From Burkholderia pseudomultivorans (GTDB lineage Bacteria; Pseudomonadota; Gammaproteobacteria; Burkholderiales; Burkholderiaceae): a stretch of 64,000 nucleotides of DNA. Made by a program: the position numbers and the translations under genes. The notes below the pieces were generated by a model, which did not search any database, was not told where the DNA came from, and saw nothing but the letters and a program-made list of their open reading frames with translations. The stretch lies in contig NZ_CABVPP010000028.1 in NCBI RefSeq assembly GCF_902499075.1, positions 22,213 through 86,212 of the forward strand. The letters are read 5' to 3'. The stretch's first letter is position 1, and the number at the start of each line of letters is the position of its first letter. This document shows positions 32,809 to 41,275 of this stretch, in pieces.

Positions 32809-33285
32809 ATGTCATCGCTCCACTCTTCCGCTCGCGCCGTTGCTGCCTGCGTCCTGCTCGCCGCATCGGCCGCCGCGCCGGCCGCCGGCCCGACCACGCG
32901 CGACGTGGCCGCCGAAGCCGCGAACCGCCAGCTCGTGCTGACCTTCTACGACCGCTTCTTCAACAAGCACGAAGCAGTCGAAGCCGCCGCCGTGGTCGCC
33001 GACGACTACAAGCAGCACAACCCGCACGTGCCCGACGGCAAGCAGCCGTTCGTGTCGTACTTCGTCGGCGCGTTCAAGAAGAATCCGGAATCGCGCGCGC
33101 GCATCGTGCGCAGCGCGGCCGACGGCGATCTCGTTTACCTGCATGTGCACGCGACCGAGCATCCGGGCGATCGCGGCGAAGCGGTCGTCGACATCTTCCG
33201 CGTGAAGGACGGCAAGATCGTCGAACACTGGGACGTGATCCAGCCGGTACCCGAACAGGCGGCGAACGCGAACACGATGTTCTGA
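32809..33285 (+). CDS. Exported SnoaL-like (NTF2-fold) protein
   Basis: 158 residues. Signal peptide about 1-26 (APAAG). The domain from 38 has the predicted-SnoaL pattern: LTFYDRFFNKHE, YKQHNPHVPDGKQPFVSYF and the closing VDIFRVKDGKIVEHWDVIQP. Such NTF2-fold proteins act as cyclases or bind small molecules; those with this ending are often annotated as SnoaL-like polyketide cyclases without proven function. Likely regulated by the divergent HxlR protein. Confidence 0.87.
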   Translation: MSSLHSSARAVAACVLLAASAAAPAAGPTTRDVAAEAANRQLVLTFYDRFFNKHEAVEAAAVVADDYKQHNPHVPDGKQPFVSYFVGAFKKNPESRARIVRSAADGDLVYLHVHATEHPGDRGEAVVDIFRVKDGKIVEHWDVIQPVPEQAANANTMF

Positions 33286-33447
33286 CGCAACGGAGACGGC
33301 CGCGCGTCGCACTCGACACCCCGACGGCCCGCAACGACCACCGCCGCCGCACCTCTCCTCCGGCGACCCCGCGCCACAGCCGATTCCGCCAGCGCAAAGC
33401 GCCGACGCCAGGCGCAGCCCCCGCTGTCCCGCCAAGACGAAGTCCCC

Positions 33448-33453
33448 TACAAT
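33448..33453 (+). promoter_or_regulatory. Possible -10 of the LuxR-type gene
   Basis: TACAAT lies about 95 bases before the chosen start, with no good -35. Weak. Confidence 0.25.
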
Positions 33454-33546
33454 CGGGGCTTCGCCGCCGCACCGGCTGCGGTTCGCGTGTCCGCACCGCG
33501 CGCCGCACCCGCTGCGCACGGCCGGCGCCCGCAGCCGATCGCGCAG

Positions 33547-34371
33547 ATGACGTCAACGATGCCCCCCGCCCACCTATCCCTGAGCCGCGCCGGCGATCTG
33601 GTCGCCAGCCTCGGCAGTCCGCAGTTCCCCGCCCGGCTGTGGGCCTGGCTGCGCGAAACGGTCGATCCGCAGTCCCATTACAGCGTCGCGACGCGCTACC
33701 GCCGCGGCGCGACGCCGCAATCGGTCGACGGCGTCGACGTGCTGTTCTTCGCGGGCGGCGACGATCCCGACGGCACGCGCCACGCGCTCGACCTGTATAC
33801 ACAGGGCGACTGGCGCTCCGACACGCTGCTCCCGCATATCGAACGCCTGACCGATTCGCAGCTCGTGTTCTCGTGCAACCAGGACATCGACACGGCCACC
33901 GAATACGGCCGCTATTTCGCGCTCGGCGAACTCGGCGAAGACTGCACGCTGCTCGGCAGCGAGCGCGACTACGTCTACGCGTTCTCGCTGTTCCGCCGGC
34001 GCGGCCAGCCGTCCTATACGCTGGCCGAACTGAACCTGCTGCGGCAGCTCGGCGATTTCGTGCTGCCGCTGCTGATCCAGCACGCGCGGCTCGCGCGACT
34101 GGCGCCGCGGCCGGACGAAGGCGCGCTGCTGCAGCGCTTCGAGCAGCGGCTGTCGGCGAGCGGCGCGGCGCTGTCGCAACGCGAGCGGCTCGTCTGCCGC
34201 GCGGTACTGCAGGGCTGCCCGATCCCGCAGATCGCCGACACGCTCGCGCTCAAGCCGAGCAGCGTGCGCACCTATCTCGGCCGCGCACTCGCGAAGCTCG
34301 GCGTCGCGAACCGGGCCGGACTGTTCGCCTGGTGCGTGACCGACGAGGAACCGCCCGCGCAGCGGGTATGA
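33547..34371 (+). CDS. Orphan LuxR-type (helix-turn-helix) regulator
   Basis: 274 residues from MTSTMPPAH. The C-terminal LuxR helix-turn-helix (about 205-262: LSQRERLVCRAVLQG, SSVRTYLGRALAKLG) is clear. The N-terminal domain of about 190 residues shows no response-regulator or autoinducer-binding motif. It has no adjacent LuxI gene. The nearest downstream gene, the amidohydrolase, is 400 bases away. Target unknown. Confidence 0.85.
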   Translation: MTSTMPPAHLSLSRAGDLVASLGSPQFPARLWAWLRETVDPQSHYSVATRYRRGATPQSVDGVDVLFFAGGDDPDGTRHALDLYTQGDWRSDTLLPHIERLTDSQLVFSCNQDIDTATEYGRYFALGELGEDCTLLGSERDYVYAFSLFRRRGQPSYTLAELNLLRQLGDFVLPLLIQHARLARLAPRPDEGALLQRFEQRLSASGAALSQRERLVCRAVLQGCPIPQIADTLALKPSSVRTYLGRALAKLGVANRAGLFAWCVTDEEPPAQRV

Positions 34372-34771
34372 CGGTGCCTCGCGTCCACCGCCATCACCTT
34401 TGTCGCGGCTTGTCCTCAAAACGATGACAGACAGACAGCCGCCCCGCTCCTAGTATCTGACTCGTCCGACGACACGAACCTGTCGGATGCCACGGAGATA
34501 CGGAATGCCGAAGTCCCGATCGATGCCGGCCTACATGGCCGGCCACGCATCGCCTGCCGAGGTGCCGACCGGCACCCATCGGCGGAACCGGCATCCCGCA
34601 CCGCCGGCTTTAGCCGGCCTCCGCCGCGGCGCGGCGCCGCCCGCCCCCGCCGTGACGTAACGCCCCGCCTTTCATTCCAACCCGCCCGGGTCCACGCGAC
34701 CGGACGAGCCCGCCGGCCCGTCCGGCGGCTTCGTGCACCCGTCGCACTCCCACCCCGATCCGGAGGAGACA
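34372..34771. other. Intergenic region with a doubtful small ORF
   Basis: A 51-codon frame at 34505-34660 (starting MPKSRSMPAY) has GGAG seven bases before its ATG but an Ala/Pro/Arg composition typical of random high-GC DNA. Its end overlaps the inverted repeat GCCGGC-TTTA-GCCGGC. I do not count it as a gene. Confidence 0.3.
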
Positions 34772-36397
34772 ATGCAATACGCCGATACCGTCTATCTGAA
34801 CGGCCTGCTTTACACGGGCGACGCGCAGCGCCGCTTCGCCCAGGCGCTCGCCGCGAAAGACGGCAAGATCGTCGCCGTCGGTCGCGACGACGATATCCGC
34901 CCGCTGGCCGGCCCCGCGACGCGAACGGTCGACCTGGCCGGCAGGCTGATGCTGCCGGGCCTCATCGACGGCCACGTACACCCGCTCGAAGGCCATCAGA
35001 TCCTCGGCGACTTCGACCTGTCCGGCGTCAACGATCCCGACGCGATCCTGCAGCGGATCCGCGCATGCGCCGACGCGACGCCGAACGAGCCGTGGGTGTA
35101 TCTCGGCGGCGCCAACCTCGCCGCATTCGGCGCGTATCCGACGCGCGAGCTGCTCGACCGCATCGTGCCAGACCGGCCGCTGCTGGTGGTCGGCTTCGAC
35201 GTGCACAGCGGCTGTCTGAACACAAAGGGGCTCGAGGCGGCCGGCATCACGGCCGACATGCCGGACCCGGCGGGCGGCGTCTACGAACGCGATGCGTCGG
35301 GTGCGCCCAACGGCGTCGTGCACGAAGCGGCGTTCTACCGCGTGTGCCCGACCATTCCGCAACTGAGCCCGGCCGGCTATCCGAAATCGCTCGCGAAAGC
35401 GCATGCGATGGCGCATGGCTACGGCATCACGGGCTGGTTCGACGCGCGCGTCGAGGAAGCCGAGCTGAAGGCGTACGCGGAGGCCCAGCACGCCGGCAAG
35501 CTGAAGGCCTACATGAGTGCGGGCCTCTATGCGAACCCGCGCCGCGATCCGCGCGAGCAGATCGAACGCTTCGTCGCGTGGCGTCGCGAATATGAGCGCG
35601 ACAACCTGCGCCTGCATACCGTGAAGATCTTCGTCGACGGCGTGCCCGAATCGAAAACCGCCGCACTGCTCGAACCGTATGCCGGCACCGACGACTGCGG
35701 CCTCGCGCTGTGGAGCCAGGATGCGCTCGACGAGATCTGCCTGCTCGCCGATGCGGCCGGCTTCGACCTGCACTTCCATACGCTCGCCGACCGCGCGGTA
35801 CGGATGACGCTCGACGCGCTCGAATACGTGCAGCGCCGCAACGGCATGCGCGACCGCCGCGCGCAGCTCGCGCACCTGCAGATCGTCGACCCGGCCGACA
35901 TGGGCCGCTTCAACCGGCTCGGCGCGATCGCCAGCGTGCAGACGCTGTGGACCGCCGCGCGCGCCGAACAGCAGCAGCTCTATCGCGACCTGCTCGGCGA
36001 CGAGCGCACCGCGCGCAACTATCCGTTCCGCAGCATGCGCAACGCGGGCGTGATGCTCGCGGCCGGTTCGGACTGGTCGGTCAGCACGATGGATCCGATG
36101 CAGATCATCCAGACGGGCGTCACGCACCGCTTGATCGACCAGCCCGACAGCCCGCCGTGGAACCCGCACGAGTGCCTCGACCTGCTGACGATGCTCGAGG
36201 CCTATACGGTGAACACCGCGTACGCGCTGCGCTTCGACGACTGCACGGGCTCGCTCGAAGCGGGCAAGGACGCGAGCTTCGCGATCCTCGACCGCAATCC
36301 GTTCCTGCACCCGGTCGAGACCTTCGCGCAGGCACGCGTGCTCGAAACCTGCTTCCGCGGCGAGATCGTGCACGCCGTGCCGGGCTGGGCCGACTGA
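34772..36397 (+). CDS. Amidohydrolase family 3 (YtcJ-like) metal-dependent hydrolase
   Basis: 541 residues from the ATG after GGAGGAG. The N-terminal beta sandwich leads into the TIM barrel at LPGLIDGHVHP (His68, His70). Further elements are KIFVDGVPESKTA, the His-rich HFHTLADRAV, AHLQIVDP and the AAGSDWSVS region with the catalytic Asp. Family members hydrolyse amide or ester bonds in formamides, N-acyl amino acids or similar compounds. No signal peptide. The gene converges on the cysteine hydrolase; substrate unknown. Confidence 0.92.
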   Translation: MQYADTVYLNGLLYTGDAQRRFAQALAAKDGKIVAVGRDDDIRPLAGPATRTVDLAGRLMLPGLIDGHVHPLEGHQILGDFDLSGVNDPDAILQRIRACADATPNEPWVYLGGANLAAFGAYPTRELLDRIVPDRPLLVVGFDVHSGCLNTKGLEAAGITADMPDPAGGVYERDASGAPNGVVHEAAFYRVCPTIPQLSPAGYPKSLAKAHAMAHGYGITGWFDARVEEAELKAYAEAQHAGKLKAYMSAGLYANPRRDPREQIERFVAWRREYERDNLRLHTVKIFVDGVPESKTAALLEPYAGTDDCGLALWSQDALDEICLLADAAGFDLHFHTLADRAVRMTLDALEYVQRRNGMRDRRAQLAHLQIVDPADMGRFNRLGAIASVQTLWTAARAEQQQLYRDLLGDERTARNYPFRSMRNAGVMLAAGSDWSVSTMDPMQIIQTGVTHRLIDQPDSPPWNPHECLDLLTMLEAYTVNTAYALRFDDCTGSLEAGKDASFAILDRNPFLHPVETFAQARVLETCFRGEIVHAVPGWAD

Positions 36398-36453
36398 ACT
36401 GCAGACTGAGCGGCCGACTGCATGACCGCCCCGGCGGCCGGCCGCGCCGCCCG

Positions 36454-37065
36454 TCAGGCGACGTGCAGCGCCAGCACCTGCTCGGTCGTCAGCACGTCGC
36501 CGAACACGTCCGTCAACGCGGCCAGCGTCGCGCGGTGGAGCGCGTCGTGCGGCACCGTGCCGCCAGCCGCGATGTCGAGGTCGCGCGTCGCGCAGGCGTC
36601 GTCGACGACGATCACCGCATAGCCGAGCGGCACCGCGTCGCGCGCCGCGCCGGCGACGCACGCATGCGTCATCAGGCCGGTGACGATCAGCGTGTCGATG
36701 CCGGCCGCCTTCAGGCGCGCATCGATGTCGGTAGTCGGAAACACGCTGACCGAGGTCTTTTGCACGACCGTGTGATGCGGCGCCGGCTGCAGGTCGGCAT
36801 GGAACCGGAAGGCGTCGCTGCCGTCGGCGAACAGCGGGCTGTCGGCCGGGCCGACATGCTGCACGTGAAATACCGGAATGCCAGCGCGATCGGCGAACGC
36901 GATCACGCGCTGCGCATTGCCGAGCGCGCGTGCGCCGTCCGGAATCGGCAGCCGGCCGCTGAAATATTCGTTCTGGAAATCGATCACCAGCAGCGCGGTG
37001 CGCGCCGCGTCGATCGACGTCGGCGCCGTTGCGCCGGCCAGGGTGCGGATGGTCGGATGTTGCAT
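36454..37065 (-). CDS. Isochorismatase-family cysteine hydrolase
   Basis: 203 residues with the complete triad: Asp29 (LLVIDFQNEY), Lys103 (VVQKTSVS) and Cys136 (MTHACVAGAARDA). Length suits stand-alone nicotinamidase/isochorismatase-like hydrolases. Start MQHPTI is preceded by GAGAGAACG; the longer in-frame version is not used. Substrate cannot be told from the sequence. Confidence 0.92.
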   Translation of the reverse strand: MQHPTIRTLAGATAPTSIDAARTALLVIDFQNEYFSGRLPIPDGARALGNAQRVIAFADRAGIPVFHVQHVGPADSPLFADGSDAFRFHADLQPAPHHTVVQKTSVSVFPTTDIDARLKAAGIDTLIVTGLMTHACVAGAARDAVPLGYAVIVVDDACATRDLDIAAGGTVPHDALHRATLAALTDVFGDVLTTEQVLALHVA

Positions 37066-37438
37066 GGGTCGTTCTCTCGGTTGGCACATCGTACGGAGCG
37101 GCGAGCCGGCGCTGCCGGCGCCGCCGGGCGCGGCCCGCGAGCCGTTCACGCCGGGAACGGGCTCGCGTCGACCGCGAGGCGCCAGTGTCGGTCCGCGCGG
37201 CGCGGCGCAACAGCGGCGCGCAGGACAACCTCCGACAGGATCGGGCCAAGCTGTGCGGCAGGCGTCGGCGCTACGACAGCGCGGCCGTTCTCGCCGAATA
37301 CCGGCAGCAGGCTCGTCGGCGCGCCCGTCACGACCCACGCGACAGCCAGCGCCGAGCCCGCGATGCTAACCATCGAACGATTCGACAGTCACCCTGCGGC
37401 CCGCGCCGATGTGCCGCCCGCGCGGGCGGGGCATCGGG
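37066..37438. other. Intergenic region with a doubtful ORF
   Basis: A minus-strand frame of 75 codons at 37146-37373 (MVSIAGSALAVAWVV...) has partly coding-like codon use and could be a small gene or a gene remnant. It has no clear ribosome site and no recognised family. Confidence 0.3.
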
Positions 37439-38761
37439 TTACTCGGCGCTGGTCAGCGGCTCGCCGCGAAACTGCCGGCGCGCGAGCACGCACGGCGCGC
37501 CGTCGCGCATGAACACGCTCGCAGCCAGCCCGAACGACGCCGCGAACAGCACGTACCACGCGGGCGCGACGGGCGAACCGCTCGCACGCGTGAGCCAGGT
37601 GACGATGAACGGTGCGAAGCCGCCGAAGATCATCACCGCGATGTTGTACGCGAGCGCGATGCCGGTGGACCGCGTGCGCGTCGCGAACTGCTCGGCGAGC
37701 GCGGTCGGTGCAGGGCCGTAGGTCACGCCGATGATCGTGCAGATCACCAGTTGCATCACGAGCAGTCGGCCGACGCTCGGCGCGGCAGCCAGCCATGAGA
37801 ACAGCGGATAAGTAACCGTCAGCAGCGCCAGCATGCCGGCGAGCAGCACGGGCCGGCGGCCGATGCGGTCGGACACCATCGCCGCCAGCGGGATCGTCAA
37901 CGTCAGCAGCGCGACCGCCGCCATCTGCGCCTCGAACACCTGGTCGAGCGGCAGCCCGAAGGTCCGGTTCGCGAACGTCGGCATGTTGACGAGCATCACG
38001 TAGAACACGGCCGTGCCCGTGATCGTCTGCCCCATCGACACCAGCACGCCGCGCAGGTTGTCGCGCAGCACGCGCGCGACGCTGGCCGGCGGCTCGGCCG
38101 GCGACTGGCTGGCTTCGACGAACGCGTCGGTCTCTTCCATATGGCGGCGGATCCACAGCCCGACCGGCCCGATCAGCAGCCCGACCGCGAACGGCACGCG
38201 CCAGCCCCAGCTGTCGAGCGCGCCGGCCGACAGCGACTGCGTGGCCCACGCGCCGATCGCGGCGCCCGAGAACACCGCGAGACACTGACCGATCAGCTGC
38301 CACGATCCGTACAGCCCGCGCCGGTGCGCGGGCGCGCTTTCGACGAGGAACGACGTCGCGCTCGCGTATTCGCCGCCGGTCGCGAAGCCCTGCAGCAGCC
38401 GGGCGATCACGATCAGGATCGGCGCCGCAGGGCCGATCGCCGCATAGGGCGGCGCGAACGTGATCAGCGCGATCGACAGCGTCATCAGCAGGATGATCAG
38501 CTGCATCGCGGCCTTGCGGCCCTTGCGGTCCGCATAGAGCCCGAGCAGGATGCCGCCCACCGGGCGCATGAAGAAGCCGACGCCGAACGTCGCCAGCGAC
38601 ATCAGCAGCGACGCGTACTGGCTGTCGGCCGGAAAGAACAGCCTCGCGATGATGCCGGAGAAAAACCCGTAAACGATGAAGTCGTACCACTCGAGGGTAT
38701 TGCCGACGACAGCGGCAACCACTTGCCGATGCCGCGTGTTCCGAGCTGAATCAGCGCGCAT
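37439..38761 (-). CDS. MHS-type MFS transporter (metabolite:H+ symporter)
   Basis: 440 residues from MRADSARN, which has AGGAG seven bases before it; the earlier in-frame ATG overlaps that site. Hallmarks of the ProP/ShiA/KgtP branch are visible: GNTLEWYDFIVYGFFS, MRPVGGILLGLYADRKGRK, LLQGFATGGEYASA and SDRIGRRP. About 12 membrane segments. It likely imports an organic acid. It is divergent from the MdcR-like LysR gene, which probably controls it. Confidence 0.93.
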   Translation of the reverse strand: MRADSARNTRHRQVVAAVVGNTLEWYDFIVYGFFSGIIARLFFPADSQYASLLMSLATFGVGFFMRPVGGILLGLYADRKGRKAAMQLIILLMTLSIALITFAPPYAAIGPAAPILIVIARLLQGFATGGEYASATSFLVESAPAHRRGLYGSWQLIGQCLAVFSGAAIGAWATQSLSAGALDSWGWRVPFAVGLLIGPVGLWIRRHMEETDAFVEASQSPAEPPASVARVLRDNLRGVLVSMGQTITGTAVFYVMLVNMPTFANRTFGLPLDQVFEAQMAAVALLTLTIPLAAMVSDRIGRRPVLLAGMLALLTVTYPLFSWLAAAPSVGRLLVMQLVICTIIGVTYGPAPTALAEQFATRTRSTGIALAYNIAVMIFGGFAPFIVTWLTRASGSPVAPAWYVLFAASFGLAASVFMRDGAPCVLARRQFRGEPLTSAE

Positions 38762-38971
38762 GCGTGTCTCCTGCAGTCTCATGGGGCCGCGCCGCCCGAT
38801 GCGTCGCGCCATGCCTCCGGCACGACGCATGCGGCCTGCCTGTTGGTGTGCGCCGGCCCGCACGGCACAGCGGACGCCGGCATCCAGCCGCCCGCCTGCC
38901 GGCACGGGGCCGACGTGAACCGATGATAGGCACGCAGAAAATACGCATCAATTAAGCCGGGTGGCGAAGCA

Positions 38972-38988
38972 TTAGCCGCAGACTAAAT
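38972..38988. promoter_or_regulatory. Probable LysR operator between the MHS transporter and its regulator
   Basis: TTAG-N7-CTAA, in the wider form CATTAG...CTAAATG, is an interrupted dyad of the T-N11-A type bound by LysR proteins. It lies 106 bases before the LysR start. Confidence 0.5.
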
Positions 38989-39093
38989 GTCCGGACCGGC
39001 CGTCGCCCGCGCCGTTCGCCCGGCTTTTCGCGCATTGTGACGGCCGCGGTTCTCGGGCAGAATTTTCGGCCGACCTGCTTTCGCCGCCCGACC

Positions 39094-40011
39094 ATGCGCA
39101 ATCGCATCAACGAAGAGATCACCTTCCGCAAGCTCGAGGTGCTCCTCGCGTTCATGGAAGCCGGCAGCCTCGCGAAAGCGGCCGAAGCGCTCGGCGTCAG
39201 TACGGTCAGCGTGCACCGCGCACTGCATACGCTGGAAGAAGGCATGCATTGCGCGCTGTTCCGCCACGAAGGCCGCAACCTGATCCCGACCGAAGCCGCG
39301 CAAGTGCTGGCCGAAGTCGCCGGCGAAGTGATCAAGACGATGACCGACGGGATTCGCGCGACGCGCGAGGCGGCCGGCTACGGCGCGGGCCAGTTGAAGA
39401 TCGGCTCGCTCTACTCGCTGACGATCCGCACCGTCCCCGAAGTCGTGATCGCGCTGAAGGAGCGCCGCCCGGAGCTGCAGGCCGAGCTCGTGCTCGGTTC
39501 GAACGCGGACCTGCTCGACAAGCTCAGGCAGGGCGCGATCGACGCGACGCTGATGGCGCTGCCCGAGCCCGATGCGGAAATCGAATCGATCGCGCTGTTC
39601 GAGGACGAGATGTTCTTCGCCGCGCCGATCGATTCGCCGTATGCGCGCTGCGATGCGATCGATCTCGGCGCCTGCCGCGACGAGCCGTTCGTGTCGCTCG
39701 GCGACGGCTTCGCGACGCACCAGGGTTTCACGGAAGCGTTCCGCGCCGCCGGCATCACGCCGAACGTCGCGATGCGGGTCGGCGACATCTTCTCGCTGAT
39801 CAACCTCGTGTCGGGCGGCGTCGGCTATTCGCTGCTGCCCGGCCGCGTACGCGACCTGTTCGCGCACAAGATCGCGCTCGTGCCGCTCGCCGCGCACACG
39901 ATCCGCCAGACGATCGGCCTGAGCTTCCTGCATCGTCGCGAACGCGACCCGAACCTGCTCGCGCTCGCGACCGTCTGCCGGCTGACGGTCAAGGCGTCGA
40001 ATCCGGGCTGA
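39094..40011 (+). CDS. LysR-family regulator, MdcR-like
   Basis: 305 residues. The N terminus, with EEITFRKLEVLLAFMEAGS and TVSVHRALHTLEEGMHC, closely resembles MdcR, the malonate-utilisation regulator. The effector domain spans about 95-300. No mdc decarboxylase genes lie in the window. The divergent MHS transporter may carry malonate or a related dicarboxylate. The longer in-frame start upstream lacks a ribosome site. Confidence 0.9.
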   Translation: MRNRINEEITFRKLEVLLAFMEAGSLAKAAEALGVSTVSVHRALHTLEEGMHCALFRHEGRNLIPTEAAQVLAEVAGEVIKTMTDGIRATREAAGYGAGQLKIGSLYSLTIRTVPEVVIALKERRPELQAELVLGSNADLLDKLRQGAIDATLMALPEPDAEIESIALFEDEMFFAAPIDSPYARCDAIDLGACRDEPFVSLGDGFATHQGFTEAFRAAGITPNVAMRVGDIFSLINLVSGGVGYSLLPGRVRDLFAHKIALVPLAAHTIRQTIGLSFLHRRERDPNLLALATVCRLTVKASNPG

Positions 40012-40252
40012 CGCGCGCGCCGGCCGTTCATCGCGACGGCACGCCGCCGGTTCCCCGTCCGCCGCCGCTTGCGCAACGGCGCGCCCCTCGCCAGCACGCT
40101 GCGCCGCACCGCGTCGCGTCGCCGCACGAAGTCCGCGCTCTAGTCCGTTCGGACGGCACGCAGCGCGTCCTTTGTTGCCATCATGGCCGTCACCGCTTCC
40201 CGCGCCGCATCGCACGGCGCAGCGCTTTCGCGCGCCCCGCCACGGAGACAGG

Positions 40253-40390
40253 ATGAACGACCCGGTTCTCGGCCCCATCGACCAGCTCGGCTATGTCGTT
40301 GCCGACCTCGGGCGCAGCATCGCCGCTGCGCACGCGTGGAACGGTACCGATCCGGTTCGCATCATCGACGTGTCCGCCGCCTCCGTATAA
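40253..40390 (+). pseudogene. VOC/glyoxalase-family N-terminal remnant
   Basis: 45 codons behind a good GGAGACAGG site. The first 23 residues (DQLGYVVADLGRSI) are a typical start of a vicinal-oxygen-chelate protein, in which the first strand leads into 'V.DL..SI'. Then the frame loses all similarity and stops. It looks like a gene cut by an internal deletion, leaving its start next to the SDR gene 43 bases on. Confidence 0.5.
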
Positions 40391-40433
40391 GCGGCAGTGC
40401 ACGCGTCCCTTCTCACACTCACAGGAGCAAAGC

Positions 40434-41192
40434 ATGACGAAACGACTCGAAGGCAAGGTGGCGCTGATCACGGGCGGCGCCCGCGGCCAGGGCGAAGCGG
40501 AGGCGCGCCGGTTCGTCGCCGAAGGCGCGCGCGTGGTGATCGCCGACGTGCTGGACGACGCAGGCCGGCGCGTCGCCGCCGAACTCGGCGACGCTGCGCG
40601 CTACCAGCATCTGGACGTCACGCGCGAGGACGACTGGCAGACCGCCGTGCACGCGACGCTCGCGCATTTCGGCCGGCTGGACATCCTCGTCAACAACGCG
40701 GCGATCCTGAAGCTGATCCCGATCGAAGCGTGTTCGCTCGACGATTACCGCAAGGTCATCGAAGTCAACCAGGTCGGCTGCTGGCTCGGCATGAAGTCGG
40801 CGCTGTCCGCGCTGAAGGACGCGGGCGGCGGCGCGATCGTCAACGTGTCGTCGACGGCCGGGATGGAAGGCGTCGCGGGCGGCAGCGCATACGTGTCGAG
40901 CAAGTTCGCGGTGCGCGGGATGACCAAGGCCGCCGCACTCGAATTCGGCCGTTACGGCATTCGCGTGAACTCCGTGCATCCGGGCGGCATCGACACGGTA
41001 ATGGCGCGCCCGCCCGAATATGCGGACTTCGATCCGTCGTCGGTCTACGGCGGCCTGCCGATCGCGCGCATCGGCAAGCCGGACGAAGTGGCGAGCCTCG
41101 TGCTGTTTCTCGCGTCCGACGAGTCCGCATATTGCACCGGCGCCGAATTCATCGTCGATGGCGGCCTGCTCGCCGGCACCGCGTTCCACTGA
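40434..41192 (+). CDS. SDR-family NAD(P)-dependent oxidoreductase
   Basis: 252 residues, complete classical [11 protein letters not shown] at 13-20, NNAA at 87-90, Ser140, Tyr153 and Lys157 (YVSSK). It resembles 3-alpha(20-beta)-hydroxysteroid and cyclic-alcohol dehydrogenases. AGGAG lies before the ATG. It follows the VOC remnant and may originally have formed an operon with an intact VOC gene. Confidence 0.93.
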   Translation: MTKRLEGKVALITGGARGQGEAEARRFVAEGARVVIADVLDDAGRRVAAELGDAARYQHLDVTREDDWQTAVHATLAHFGRLDILVNNAAILKLIPIEACSLDDYRKVIEVNQVGCWLGMKSALSALKDAGGGAIVNVSSTAGMEGVAGGSAYVSSKFAVRGMTKAAALEFGRYGIRVNSVHPGGIDTVMARPPEYADFDPSSVYGGLPIARIGKPDEVASLVLFLASDESAYCTGAEFIVDGGLLAGTAFH

Positions 41193-41275
41193 CACGCGCG
41201 GAAACGGCAACGCCGCCGGCGGGTTGCCCGGCGCGGCGGCGTCGTCTGCGAGCGTCGCGTCGCGAAACGCGGCGC

